Shown here piece by piece: positions 41,261-52,860 of a stretch of DNA of 64,000 nucleotides. The notes under the pieces were generated by a model. It saw only the letters and a list, made by a program, of their open reading frames with translations. It did no database searches and was not told the DNA's origin. Within the stretch, counting starts at the first letter, position 1; every line of letters begins with the position of its first letter. The position numbers and the translations under genes are program-made. Source of the stretch: Amphiduros pacificus (Eukaryota > Annelida > Polychaeta > Phyllodocida > Hesionidae); assembly GCA_949316495.1 (NCBI GenBank), contig OX439001.1:24205386-24269385 (forward strand), written 5' to 3'.

Positions 41261-44200
41261 ACCTTTAGATATGCTTGATTGTCATGAACCCAGTTAGAAT
41301 TTTCCAAACAATAGCTGGACAGTTATTTTCTTTCTGTCTTATTCTGTTTATTCTGATCAATGGTAATCTTGGCCAATAGTCATCCCGATACCATATCTTT
41401 ATAATGTGATCAGTATATGATAGATCATGCAGGCAGTCCGAAGTGAAGGCCTCGAGTGAAGACCTTTGTTCCCCTTTCCAATGACCTTAATCAGATTTTT
41501 ATTCTCTGTTAAGACAACCACAAATGTTTTCTCTTTTGGTCAATATATCGGTCAAACCCAGGTTCAAAGGGTGCAGAGGTTTGTTTGGAGAGGGATAAGA
41601 TAACAATTGAATATAGATGGTTGTTTTCCTAGACAATATCCGATCCCTTTCAAATGCATGGACGCCATTCACTGGTGTTGTCTTAGAGTAATAACTTCAT
41701 ATATTGTCAATTATGCACTGACGGGCTTCGCAAACTGTGCAAACAACATTTATTCATATTCATAAATCCTGACAGTTTGGTCTGCTGATGTATTGCATAA
41801 ACTGACACTTAAATATGAATATCATGAAGTTGAAAATTTAAGAATAAAATCTTAAAGTATTCAAGAGATCAGGCAGTATTTTCAAATACTCCCAAAGAAC
41901 TGGCCCAATTAGTACCGTTGGTGAGCAATGGGTGTGTGCCATAAATGGTTATATAAGTGGAGAACGGGAGGTGGTGGGTTCCACGGAAGTGTTACTTTCA
42001 CACTGGTTAAAAGGCTCGAAGGTCGACTTGATATGGCCGTTGTTGCTGAAAGGGTCGTAGAAACACAATTTTTCACAATTTACTATCTATTCTTGGAACA
42101 TAGGAATGATGAAGCTTGTAAATTAGGAAAGCATTTATCAAGTTTAGAATTGATATTACATGTTGAACGTGACCTGTTGTTGTGAGGTATCCGTTATTGC
42201 ATGACAGACTCCCCAGCCATTGCTAGTGATCAAATATTGATAGCTGCAGAGGAGTAACCCAACACGGTGTCACCTTCAGATCCACACACTTCTATCAGAG
42301 GGACCTAGTGGATACATGCTGGGTGGCAGACTTATACTCTTATAAATTGTGTGTAAGCAGCATTAACATTTCATGACCAACAGACAGGTGTGGGTTAAGG
42401 CAGTAGACCTGGGAGAGTATACAGTTCAAACCAACATTGTGAGAGACCTTGCCATTTCCTTTATGAATAGGTAAACAAATATGATCTGTGTTAAAAGAGA
42501 TAATTCAAGTGTAAGAATGTTTGTATCTATAGTAGGGTTACATGTTGGTTCACTCTATAGGGTGAGGCATTGGTCATTTTTGCTTTTTGTGAGAGGTAAA
42601 TTAGTCTGAAATGAGAGAGTGGTGATTGCAGCAAGGCTGGCTCCAAGCCAATCATGATACATATATGCATAACTGTCCACTGTTTGTCTTTCATTTGCAC
42701 ATTATCAATGAGTGGAGACCGCCAAAACATACGCCGGATACATGTACACTGCCACTGGGATATTGTTATATTGGAATCCGATGAAGCTTATGAAACATGG
42801 GTATTAAGTCTAGAAGTCAGCAGACTCAAAGCCATGTCTGTATTGAACTATTCAATAGAACACCAAAGCAGGCCAGACATGTCACATAAGTTATGTTTGA
42901 CTTACGTGCCAGTAGCAAAAAGATATTGTATCAAAAATATGAGGACCTTGATTGATTAGCAAAAATATAGGACCTGCTTTTTGTAGTCATTCTCATCAAA
43001 AACGTGTTGCAACGCATAAATTCTCAAAAAGCAATGATTCAAAATAAGAGATCATGGCATCTTTGACCTTTTTTTTGTATAGATTTTCCAGAAACCAGAA
43101 CACGTGCCAAAGCTTTGCTTAATTTGGATAAGAGACAAGATACACAGCATGTCTCCGTAGGCATACTGGAGGGCTGTACCTCTCAGCGGTGCTTTGTCCC
43201 CAGTGTTTGTCTCTACACTCAGGTCCTAGACAAATAAAGTGGGAAATCAATGACAGATCTACAATAACAAAGGGCAAGTAGATATCATGAGAGGTATCCA
43301 TACACCACCACCAGAATATGGTCCTATCACACATGGGCCAGATCGTTAATGTCACATAAATAGATATCACAGTGTAAAACAGTATTCAACCATCTTGTTT
43401 TGGGAGAAATTCACCCATTGCCAAGAATGCTAAATGCACACATGCAAAGTCGTGATCAGGAAATTGTTGATAAAAAACATTGGACATTGACACAATAGAT
43501 TCATGCATATATTTGGCCAAGTGATTGTAGTGTTTTCCAGGACATATTGTGGCACCAGTGACCAAATGTGTTTTTATAATGTCTTGTTTAGATTTATCAA
43601 AAATACTTCCTTATAAGATACCTATGTGCACAGGACATTATGTATTGGCATTGGCTGCTTTAAAGATGCCGCACCTGAAGACACAAAACGTCATCAGTTT
43701 GTGTGTGCCAAACACATGCTTCGGATAATCATGAAAACACAAAACTAAATAGCGTTTATACGCATAGACATATATGTACCTACACACATCTACTTAAAAC
43801 ATATGTGAAATAAATACATTACTTTTAAATTGTTCATAGCACTTTATAGTTTCTTCTTGAAAGAAATCTTTCTTGTTTATTTCAGTATCAGTCATGGCTC
43901 AACCATCCACTATCAATCATGTGTCGAGATATGCATAATTAATTAAGATTTTAGATTTATATTTAAGCTTAAACTCCCCAGAACACAACAGATGCAAATA
44001 TAACTGCGATTGTTTCAACCCAGTGCCATGTATAACGCGCATTTATGGTGTAAAACGTCCATTTACGAGTATTGACAAAGGCTTGATTATTACTTCACAG
44101 ACAGGATGTAGATTATACAATATGTTGTTTGACAGTCTAAAAGCCGCACAGATAACATTGTCCACAGTTCTGGGGTTCTCTGCCAAAGTATCACAGTTGT

Positions 44201-45332
44201 TTTGCAAACATCCATTCTACCGCTGTATTCATGATTTTCTAAATGATGAACTGTCTGCCTTTCTCATATCATATTGTGGGATATTTTAAAGAACAAAAAT
44301 AATGAGGTCATACAATTATATAATTAGAATAAGAATATAAAAAGATAAAAATATCTTGAAAGGGTTGTGTAATATCCAAAATTACAGTATGAACAAAGAG
44401 AGGATGATTTAATTGACATTCAGTCTATCACAAATAAACATTCTCTGAACTAATTTAGGTAAAATGTTGTAAAACGGCCAAACTGGATTGTTCGATGTCA
44501 AGGATATTGGCGGCTGTGCAAACAGTTTCTCGCAGATCATATAAAATTACCATTTTCTGTCAGGAAATGTTGTGTCCTGCCTCGTCCATGGTCATCTTCT
44601 TTTATTGTTTGAACTCAGATAAAACATCAAGATAAAAATATCGCATAATGTATTCAGTTGGTATTTATTCATTTGCACATGGTCACAGTCACGTTGAAAT
44701 CGAGATATCGAAAATATGTTATAATTTTATGTGTATCCATGAATATGAGTTTGTGTAAAAAAAATCCACATGAAAAAAAATGCCATTTTGATCAATATTT
44801 GAAGTGCAAATTAAAGAAATTGAAGCATATGTTATTTCCATGTTATCTACCAATGAAATGTAATAAACGTATCGATTTTTAGCATCAATTTTCATTTACA
44901 GATAAAATTAATCTCTTGACACATATATTCAAATGTAAAACACAGAAGTGGTGAGTGTTTTGTGTTTGTGGCCGGTCTATACCACATCATTATGACTTGG
45001 TCTATTAGGGCTATCACTCTCCTGTCTGCTATTATTGCCTTCACTTCAGCCATATTAATCATCCCATTCTCATATGATACACACTGACTCTCCTTGTATG
45101 ACATAAAAAGCCTCGTTTAAGGAGGACACTCACAAGCCCACACATATTATCCTATTATTGCGAGTTTAACTTTAGCGATAAAAGATTTTATTTGATCTCA
45201 TAATTATGTTTTTGGAATTGATGTAGAGATGTTATTCCTTTATGACATTCATGCCTTGCCCTTGTATATATTGTTAAGCAATATATGAGGATACCTAGTG
45301 TTTTCATAGCGAGGGCAATCCTAAAAAGACAA
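41261..45332. other. Unassigned AT-rich sequence, 4.1 kb
   Basis: No gene, RNA or repeat recognised. The open frames at 41928-42185, 42654-42959 and 44023-44289 lack paired splice sites and recognisable motifs. Confidence 0.5.
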
Positions 45333-45400
45333 ACATTCACACACACACACACACACACTCACTCACAAACACACACACATACACACACATAAACACACAT
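45333..45400. repeat. (CA)n microsatellite, imperfect
   Basis: ACACAC runs interrupted by CTCACTCACAAA and CATA steps, ending in CATATATATGG. Confidence 0.9.
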
Positions 45401-46380
45401 ATATATGGCTACACCTGGACCTAAGAATAATGTGACATATTTCTCTCCAGCAATCAATATGACGGTAGTAGATTTAGGACATGGCTGTTGTTGAACACAT
45501 TATCCAGAGCAAACAGTGTGTTCAGCAGCACAATGGCGATATTAAGTAAGTACACACATCTGGAATCTGATTCCTTTGCATTGTTTTCACTGCTCGCTTT
45601 TTTATTCAAACATGAACAATTACAGCCAACATGATGTGTCAGTTGGAAGAGGAGAATTTTGTATTTTTTATTGTCATTCAATGATAATAGAATCGGTTTT
45701 AAGTTTCACATGCCAAATGATTAATCTCTAAATAGAGTCATTATTGAAAAGAATGTTAGTTTGTAAAAACCCAGAAAATTGTATTGCATTTTCTGTACCT
45801 TAGAAATACTTACTTACCTTCTTAAAGGTACTCCCTTAATTCAAATTTAGGAATTTACCTGAATGCTTTTCCATTACAACAGCAGATTTTTTACATTCTG
45901 TTTTAAAGGTCCTTCGATATATATATTTAAATATACTAACCTTGTTTGTTGTCATCGTTCTTATTTTTATCAGAATGTATTTATAGTTAAGTTGCAAGTG
46001 ATGTTGGCCATCGGCCATAATAAATCTTGATAGGACTCCATATCCTGCTTTAAAACCTTGATGATCAATATTCAAATTGATGTTTGACTGCAAGAGGTAG
46101 CTCTTCTACTCTGACCTCTTTTCAAAATGAATAAGAACAGGTTTCAATTATTTGTGCCTAATTGAGTAGCCATTCATCGACCACTAATTTGCACTATAAA
46201 AAACAAACAGCAGCCTTCCACCGAGAAACAATGGCCTACTCTTTTCGGATAGTAACTGAGCATCCTTTGCATTATTACATATATGTTTTAACACAATTCA
46301 CGTCCCTCTCAGGTTTGCTTGAGAAACAACTCACAAGTAGGTTTACGCCTCTCTTTGAGTTATAATACATTGTAATCGAT
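45401..46380. other. Unassigned AT-rich sequence
   Basis: No gene or repeat recognised. Confidence 0.5.
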
Positions 46381-46440
46381 GTTCTTACCCCAAACGGAAA
46401 TCGAACCTTTGCCACCAGCATGAGAGGTAGTCCTCCCGCC
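46381..46440 (-). repeat. Possible tRNA-like relic of a second SINE family
   Basis: The minus strand reads CTCATGCTGGTGGCAAAGG then TTCGATTTCCGTTTGGGG, with a box-B-like GGTTCGATTTCC and tRNA-arm-like spacing. Box A is not clear and no body or tail is recognised. It differs from the SINE family at 46620. Confidence 0.3.
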
Positions 46441-46619
46441 CCTTTGAATTTTGAAATTCTTTTATGTTAACCAGTATCATGAGCTCACTAAATGATATAA
46501 GCATAAATTTGATCTCAGCTATATATCAATATATAGTATTACTGTACATAAACTGCGGGCATGAAGACCTTTACACCATGTCAATCTAATATTTCCAAAT
46601 AAATTAAAAATAGATGGGT

Positions 46620-46940
46620 TTGTTTGTTTGTTTGTTTGGGGCTTTACATCACTTTCAACATTATTTCGGTCATTTCGTGATGAGACCTACTTGTAGCAGA
46701 TATAGTGCTGCCTCACTGAATTGTCATGTCGCAGGTCCTTGACATGACAACTCACCCGGTCACAGATTTACAAGGACAATGGGTTAACCCTTCGCGCACA
46801 GGCCTCAGCTCATGTGTGAAATTGTATCATGAATTCAACCTCGCCACAGCCGGGGATCGAACCCACGACCTTTTGATCACCACAGAGGAAATGGTGCTAA
46901 TAAGCTGGCGCTCTAACCAACTGCGCCACGGCCCGTGGCT
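46620..46940 (-). mobile_element. Complete tRNA-derived SINE with perfect 12-bp target duplication
   Basis: Read on the minus strand, it starts GGGCCGTGGCGCAGTTGGTT near 46938. Box A region GTGGCGCAGTTGGTTAG and box B GGTTCGATCCC are intact. Next come TGAGCTGAGGCCTGTGCGCG, GGGTTAACCCATTGTCCTTG and a tail region AATGTTGAAAGTGATGTAAAG, ending in CCCC and four AAAC units. The 12-mer AAATAGATGGGT lies directly on both sides (46608-46619 and 46941-46952), overlapping the tail by at most a base. The intact promoter boxes, retained CpGs and perfect duplication indicate a recent insertion by LINE-type retrotransposition. The plus-strand frame through it is fortuitous. Confidence 0.93.
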
Positions 46941-47061
46941 AAATAGATGGGTATATCACAGACATGAGTATGAAATATTCCAAGCAGTGCTACGATGGCA
47001 TAGTATTTTGAGAAAGAGTAAACCTTATATTTAGCTTTCTAAAGTATAACGTATTTAAGCT

Positions 47062-47216
47062 CTGGGTTTATTTATATCTTATTCAACGTTATTTCAGTAA
47101 TTTTATGACGAGACTTGTGGCAGATATAGTGCTTAGTTAAAGAATTGTCATGTAGAGAGCTTAACGGAATATCCGGCCCTTAGGCACGGGCCTCGGCTCA
47201 TAAGATAATTTGTATT
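47062..47216 (-). mobile_element. Older, head-less SINE relic of the same family
   Basis: On the minus strand it matches the body and tail of the 46.6-kb SINE: TGAGCCGAGGCCCGTGCC, TTGTCATG-type sequence, GCACTATATCTGCCACAAG and TAACGTTGAATAAGAT. The tRNA-like head is missing and the copy is diverged. Both copies lie within 300 bp in the same orientation. Confidence 0.75.
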
Positions 47217-49079
47217 CAAAGCAGACACGGATTAATCACTGAAAATATATAAAGTTACCCTTATCGATTCCTCTTTTCTATTTGTGTCAAATTTAGTGAT
47301 ATTTTGAGCAGTGAGCAGTTTTCCTCTACAGACATCTGTTCTTCTAACAACTACCCATCGCATATTTTATTGTCATATTTATTGTTTAGTTATTGAACAA
47401 GACATTCGTGTAAGTTAAGATCGTGATAAGTATAGTTGTTATAACCCATTAGATCCTAACAGAGCCAATTAGTTATTGATATGTAATATCCAGTAAGCAA
47501 TTTGTAAACACGACTTATATTACCAATCAACGTGATTAGGGTGAACATAATGATGATGTTAATGTTGAGGTTATCATTATCAGTTCTAGTTTTACACAGT
47601 TTATATGAGTGGTATGTATCAACGCCCAACCCATTAGCCTAGATGATTAATGTTCAAAACAAAGAGCAAGCATGCATAGAATTGGTCAAATTATGCCTCC
47701 CTGGTTGTGAGAGAGCTTCCTGTTCCGGGACTGACACCTGCCCTGGCCTTACATAACTGAACATTCCTCTGCCACTCTTAAACTCTGCCTTATTCTGAGA
47801 CATTATCAACCTTCAACGCTCTCTACGATAACCAAATATTACAGCATTTTATTGTTCATTGCGGGTATAGATCTCATAGATTGGCGTACAGGTCTGATCA
47901 CCAACATCGCTTAAGTCAACATTTCACATTGTTGCATTAAAAGTAAGAGTGTTTTATGATAATGAGTTTTTGGCAGGTGCGCATGCGTCAGTAATGGCGA
48001 TCTAGTTTTTGTTACGAATTCATGTATATACTAGCTTGTCTCTTACACCTGAAAGATTTATCATTATCTAGATCATATCCTACGTTGTGTTTCTGTATAG
48101 TGTATTGTGGAGTAACTAAGCAGTGTGGAAGGCCGTATATCCTATACAACGAGTTGTGGGAGTATTAGCAGATGTCTGCTTCACCTTGAAGAAACTCTTG
48201 TGATGAGGCCCAGACAATTGATATTCTCAATACGTTATGTGACAAATAAGCCAACAATAACCAGACATTAGAGGGATGAACATAGTTATATCTGATCGTC
48301 ATCAAGATTGTGTTATATGTTACTAAATTGTGTTTGACAGTAATTAGGTTTCTTGATTAGGTCAGCCAATAAACACGTCTCTCGTGAAGATGGTCTATTT
48401 TTGTGCAAGGGAGGCCTGTACAATTAGGACTTACTTACTACTAGGTGACAAGAATACAACGGTCCGAATAACTCATTTAATGATGATCTAGATATAGACG
48501 GCCATGTAGATGGCATTGGACGTCCTACTCTTGATAAAATCTATGTTTGAATATAAAATCAGTTGGCATATACATATGTTAGTCTACTTTTGATGACAAA
48601 TTTCCTATAAATTCATCAAGAGTTAAGTATATATACAAATCATTGAAATATGAAAATGATAGAATTCATTTGTAATGATATATGTATGATTGTAATCATT
48701 GGAATATGAAGTACAATTTTGACACATTTTAGATAAAAGTGTACCATATGAGAAAGTAAATAACATCGTTTTTCACATCAGAGTATTCTTTTAGATTAAA
48801 AGTTTAGATAAAAAAAAATATCTCTTGATACATTATGTCACATTGCTTGAAAAATATATAATTAGCTTAGAGCTACACGTCTTGTATTTCATCATGAGCA
48901 GAACATGAACGTCATATTTAGATCATGAAAACTTGTCAGCAATGTGTACATAAATGAAGATGTCAAATACACAGCAGGTATATTGCGTTGATGCTGCCAT
49001 TGTAACCAAATGCAATGCAGGAGCTTATATGAAGTGTCTATTCATATCAGTATTATGTTGTCATGCATAGATATATAAA
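47217..49079. other. Unassigned AT-rich sequence
   Basis: No gene or repeat recognised. Confidence 0.5.
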
Positions 49080-49185
49080 AAGGGCTTACACTAAATAATA
49101 AGGGCAACTTTAAACATACACGCAACATTAATGATAAGGGCAACATTAAATAAGGGCAACATTAGATATAAAGACATAAAAGGGC
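49080..49185. repeat. Degenerate short tandem repeat
   Basis: AGGGC(A/T)AC(A/T)TT with AAATA/AACATA spacers recurs five to six times at irregular distances of about 18-30 bp. Confidence 0.55.
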
Positions 49186-49634
49186 TACATTAACATATTT
49201 CCCCAAGGTTTGCTTAAGACATTATATGTGGTTGTATTTATCTTGTATTATCATCGATACAAATGGTGTTGAATGGAAATATGATGCAAACCTTAATGGT
49301 AATGATATGACGGGTATAATTATGCCCTGATTAAAAATAAAGCCATTAGATGTTTTTACCAAATGAGAAACCTTCTGACTCCTTTTAAGTGAGACCCCAT
49401 GTTGGGATCGCTTTTACAAGTTTTGTTTTTGGCGGCAAATTCAACTGTGATACCAAGATGGTTGAAAGTAGGTTGAAAATCGATTCAACATTTCTTTAGA
49501 AACTTAACAAATATATTGGAATGTTTTGTTTTTCTTTGATGCAATTGAACTATTGATGCAATCTTTGATACCATTTTTGGTGCAATCTTTGATGCAATAT
49601 TTAACAAACTATCGCCCATCTTAGGTTATTTTAT

Positions 49635-49768
49635 TTCCACGGTAACACAAAAGGTGGGAATACTTTCGCCGCTCTCCCTTATTATTCAACGTTTCATTCC
49701 CAACTCTTCCTTACTCCAGTGTTTCACCTCTGAACTCAGGTATATTCGCTCATGGAAAAACACGTCAT
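49635..49768 (+). repeat. Dispersed repeat family R1, copy B
   Basis: Aligns with 5970-6102 over its whole length (CACGGTAA, TTTCGCC, TTATTCAAC, AGGTATATTCGCT, AAAACACGTCAT). The CACGTCAT end keeps a CpG that is CACATCAT in copy A, so copy B may be closer to the source sequence. Confidence 0.7.
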
Positions 49769-50039
49769 ATAAACCTGGCTAGTGAATTGATTAACTGTCC
49801 AAGAGTGGTGGCTTTTTGTTGTGTAAAAATTGCTGGACTTCATGTGTACTCGCTTTGTTGTGAAAGGTCATTCAGTTCGTTGGGATGATTTGTAGCGACA
49901 TGCTTGACTCTAACCTGACTCCAAGTTACAGTCATACATACACATGTAAGTTGGAAGAATGTCTGAATATAGCATTGTAATTCTCTGCTGAAGCAACCGG
50001 GATTTGTACATAGCTTGACGGACTCTTTCTTATGTCACC

Positions 50040-50228
50040 TCACGTGCCCCATTCCTTTGAACAAGCCGAGGACATGTCTCTTGAAGACAGATTATCACTG
50101 TATGGAGTGGAGAGCCAGCTGGCATAGTTATATTTAGCCTCCTCGGTTACTACATGCACGTCATATGGACAACACGCTGTAACTGGCGACAGTCCAGGCT
50201 CATGGACATCAGGTACCCGGCCAAACAT
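50040..50228 (-). CDS. Candidate 62-codon small ORF or exon
   Basis: A minus-strand ATG-to-TGA frame in GC-richer DNA with mostly G/C third positions. It begins MFGRVPDVHEPGLSP and contains YNYASWLSTPYSDN. A donor-like AC|GTGAGG overlaps its stop. The plus strand of the same block also has a short protein-like frame (about 50042-50129, ending RLSLYGVESQLA), so the coding strand is ambiguous. No domain recognised. Confidence 0.22.
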   Translation of the reverse strand: MFGRVPDVHEPGLSPVTACCPYDVHVVTEEAKYNYASWLSTPYSDNLSSRDMSSACSKEWGT

Positions 50229-52639
50229 GCCTTGTCCTCGACCTTTTTATGATTTATAACATGTCCAGCCTATTACTTGACGTTACATTTATATTCATTC
50301 TGTGAAATATAATACATTGGATTTTCTATTTATAGCAGCGTTGATATCGTTTTGTTTTTGACATAATATTTATGTGTTGTCTCATGATTCAAGAAACATA
50401 AAACATTACATGTACTGAACGCCATTTACTAATAGTATGTATATTATCATTTAGGATAAATGATGAAGATTCCTTCTTAGACAAGTACGCTACTGGTCTG
50501 GAATCGTGTAATATGCACCTCATACAGTGGTATGATATTGTGAGCTCTATAGCCTGTTTGTTATCATCATAATCATCAGGATTATGCAAATCAATGACAT
50601 TTGCCCAAAATGCCTCTATTTATTTTACAATTTAAGTTATGTTTTTTTATGAGAACATTCTTTATCTCGTGATTGCCTCACCTGGGGGGGGGGCCCTCTG
50701 ATGCTTATTATCACCCATTCTCAATGCAGTGTGATTTAGCTCTTTTGCACATGATGTAAGGACAACACCTCTATCTCATACATCTGCATGTGCCAGTCTC
50801 TCTCACATCACACAACACACTCCAGATGCAGTCTGTAGCCTGGAATGAGAATGCAAAATGATTTCATTAAACATTTTAGAACCAAAAATGTATTTATCCA
50901 ACTTACTAAATTTGTTTTCTGATATTTGTACAACAGCCTAAAAGGTGGATAAAAAGTACACACAATTTCATTTTAATGCATAAATTGTTATGCTATGTAT
51001 TGGTTTCTTATATTGCTGTTTTATATTGGCATTATTCAAGCAATTGATAATAAATCCATTATCTTGCAGAGATTACTTCACATAAAACACATAAAGGAAC
51101 ATTTATACTGTGATACAATTTACAGGCTATAAATTAGATTTACAGCACATAGACTCAATAGATTTACTGCACATAAACTCAAAATAGGTGTATGCTACCA
51201 ATCTACCACCAGGCTGTAACACACAGAAATAATCAGTAACTTGTGAACTGCCCAATATTAGACTACAATTATTTCACTTTATGGATGTGTGCTAGGAAAT
51301 ATAAACTGGTGCTTGATGTCCTGTCGTTCAGAACATATTGCTTGGAGAAGGGTAGCTGTTATTGTTATACTTTCACGTCCATAATTCATGAATCATTGAC
51401 ACCTAGGAGCAGGAGTGACCGCAAGTTATGACTATTCATAAACATCTGGCTGGTGAACTGATTGGTGACAGAATCAACAACTATTCAAACATATTCTTAT
51501 TGGTTAGCATCTCGGTCATGACCTGGGATTATGGTGGGCACGACTTGACTTGGTGGTCCAGATTTCAATCGATGTCAAAACAGGGCAATGACGGTAGAAG
51601 TAGTGTGAACTGCATATATAATACAGAGTAGGTAATATTTCTGAACAGCGTCTATCATGAAAACACTTCTTGATATAGTCATGAATAACCTAACTATATC
51701 CTAGTTGTACTAGTGAATTGAATGGGGATGGGTTATTCCTCTTGATGTTGCTATTAGATTTAATTCTTATACCATAATTCTTGAAAAACTTGATTATCCA
51801 GAATTCTTGAAAGACCTATTCAGTTTAGATATATGAATTCAGGAAATGCAATATCTTGGACATATGATAATGTCTCGCATCCACGTGACATGTGTCTTGG
51901 ACAACAAAGCATTTTGAATAAATATTATTGTTTTGGAATAATAACAACTCAATACCAGAATGAGTGTTGTTTGTAGGTATGTGTTGATGATTGATGAATT
52001 GTTAAAATATTAGTATAAGTGATGTTGAGTGAGTAATATTGCCATGAGAGAAGGTAAATACATTAATCAGACCCGTGAGATACAAGCTTTATGATAAATA
52101 CATTAAAATTATTGTTCTGCAACGGACATATTTACAATTCATCTCAGATTATGTTTTTGTCTAATCGATTTTTAGACTTTATCCGTCTGTTAAAATTATG
52201 CATATGTATTTTAGCTATAGTTGTACATCTTACAGAACAAAGAAGGACCCGACAAGATCTGCTTCATTCCTAGCCCATATACGTCTTGTATTTTAGCTAT
52301 AATTTATGCATGACTCTATATATAAGGTCGATCTTATCTCCTTTCTATTATGATTGACACTATATTGCAAAATGATTCTATGTAGTTGAAACTTTGGAGG
52401 AGGTAAAAGCTGTCCCTAAAGTGACATTCTTATTATTTTGTGTCTGTGCTCAGTGTGGTACATTATTCATGTTTTACTTCTTCACAGGTTATTCAGGTTA
52501 TTCATATCCATATGTTTCTGACATCGGAGGTAGTGCAACAAATACCAAGTAGAACTAGATTAGATCTTTTAGAACTTTGGAGTGCCACAAATATCAGTGC
52601 GATAATTTCCATATGTGGGTTCCATTGAATATCTGATAA
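50229..52639. other. Unassigned AT-rich sequence
   Basis: A G10 run lies at about 50683-50692. Frames at 51243-51631 and 52440-52628 have no recognisable motifs, though the latter immediately precedes the LINE remnant and could include decayed LINE sequence. Confidence 0.45.
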
Positions 52640-52860
52640 TTGAATATAGTCTAAGAACCACATTTATACAGATGACACACAGCTGTATATAACAATTGGC
52701 GCATCATCTCCTTTGGTTCAATAAGACTAGATTTGTCAATAGATAATAAAATGAAATTGAATGATAGTAATAAACAAAAATTGGTATATGGACAGAATTT
52801 CTTTTATAGAAATGACACAGGTATAATCTTTGACAAAGAAGTTCATCAGTCTGAAGAATT
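52640..52860 (+). pseudogene. LINE reverse-transcriptase remnant (CR1/L2-type)
   Basis: Three landmarks of the LINE RT palm and thumb occur in order. HIYTDDTQLYIT at 52659-52694 corresponds to the catalytic box usually written HLYADDTQLY. MKLNDSNKQKLVYG at 52751-52792 corresponds to LKLNDSKTE. TGIIFDKEVHQ at 52817-52849 corresponds to LGVIFDSxLSxxxH. The first block is in a different frame from the other two, stops (TAA, TAG, TGA) lie between, and the gap between the second and third blocks is shorter than in intact elements, so it is an old fragment with frameshift and deletion. No endonuclease, 5' end or 3' tail is visible. The wording of the motifs fits the CR1/L2/Rex group better than RTE or L1. 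Confidence 0.75.

Noticed and set aside
46726-47034. 102-codon plus-strand ORF
   Set aside because: It is the antisense of the complete SINE (its ACDRTHD-like words come from the tRNA box B region), not a gene.
50683-50692. G10 run as a G-quadruplex or regulatory element
   Set aside because: It is a single run without the additional G tracts needed. Probably a simple repeat.
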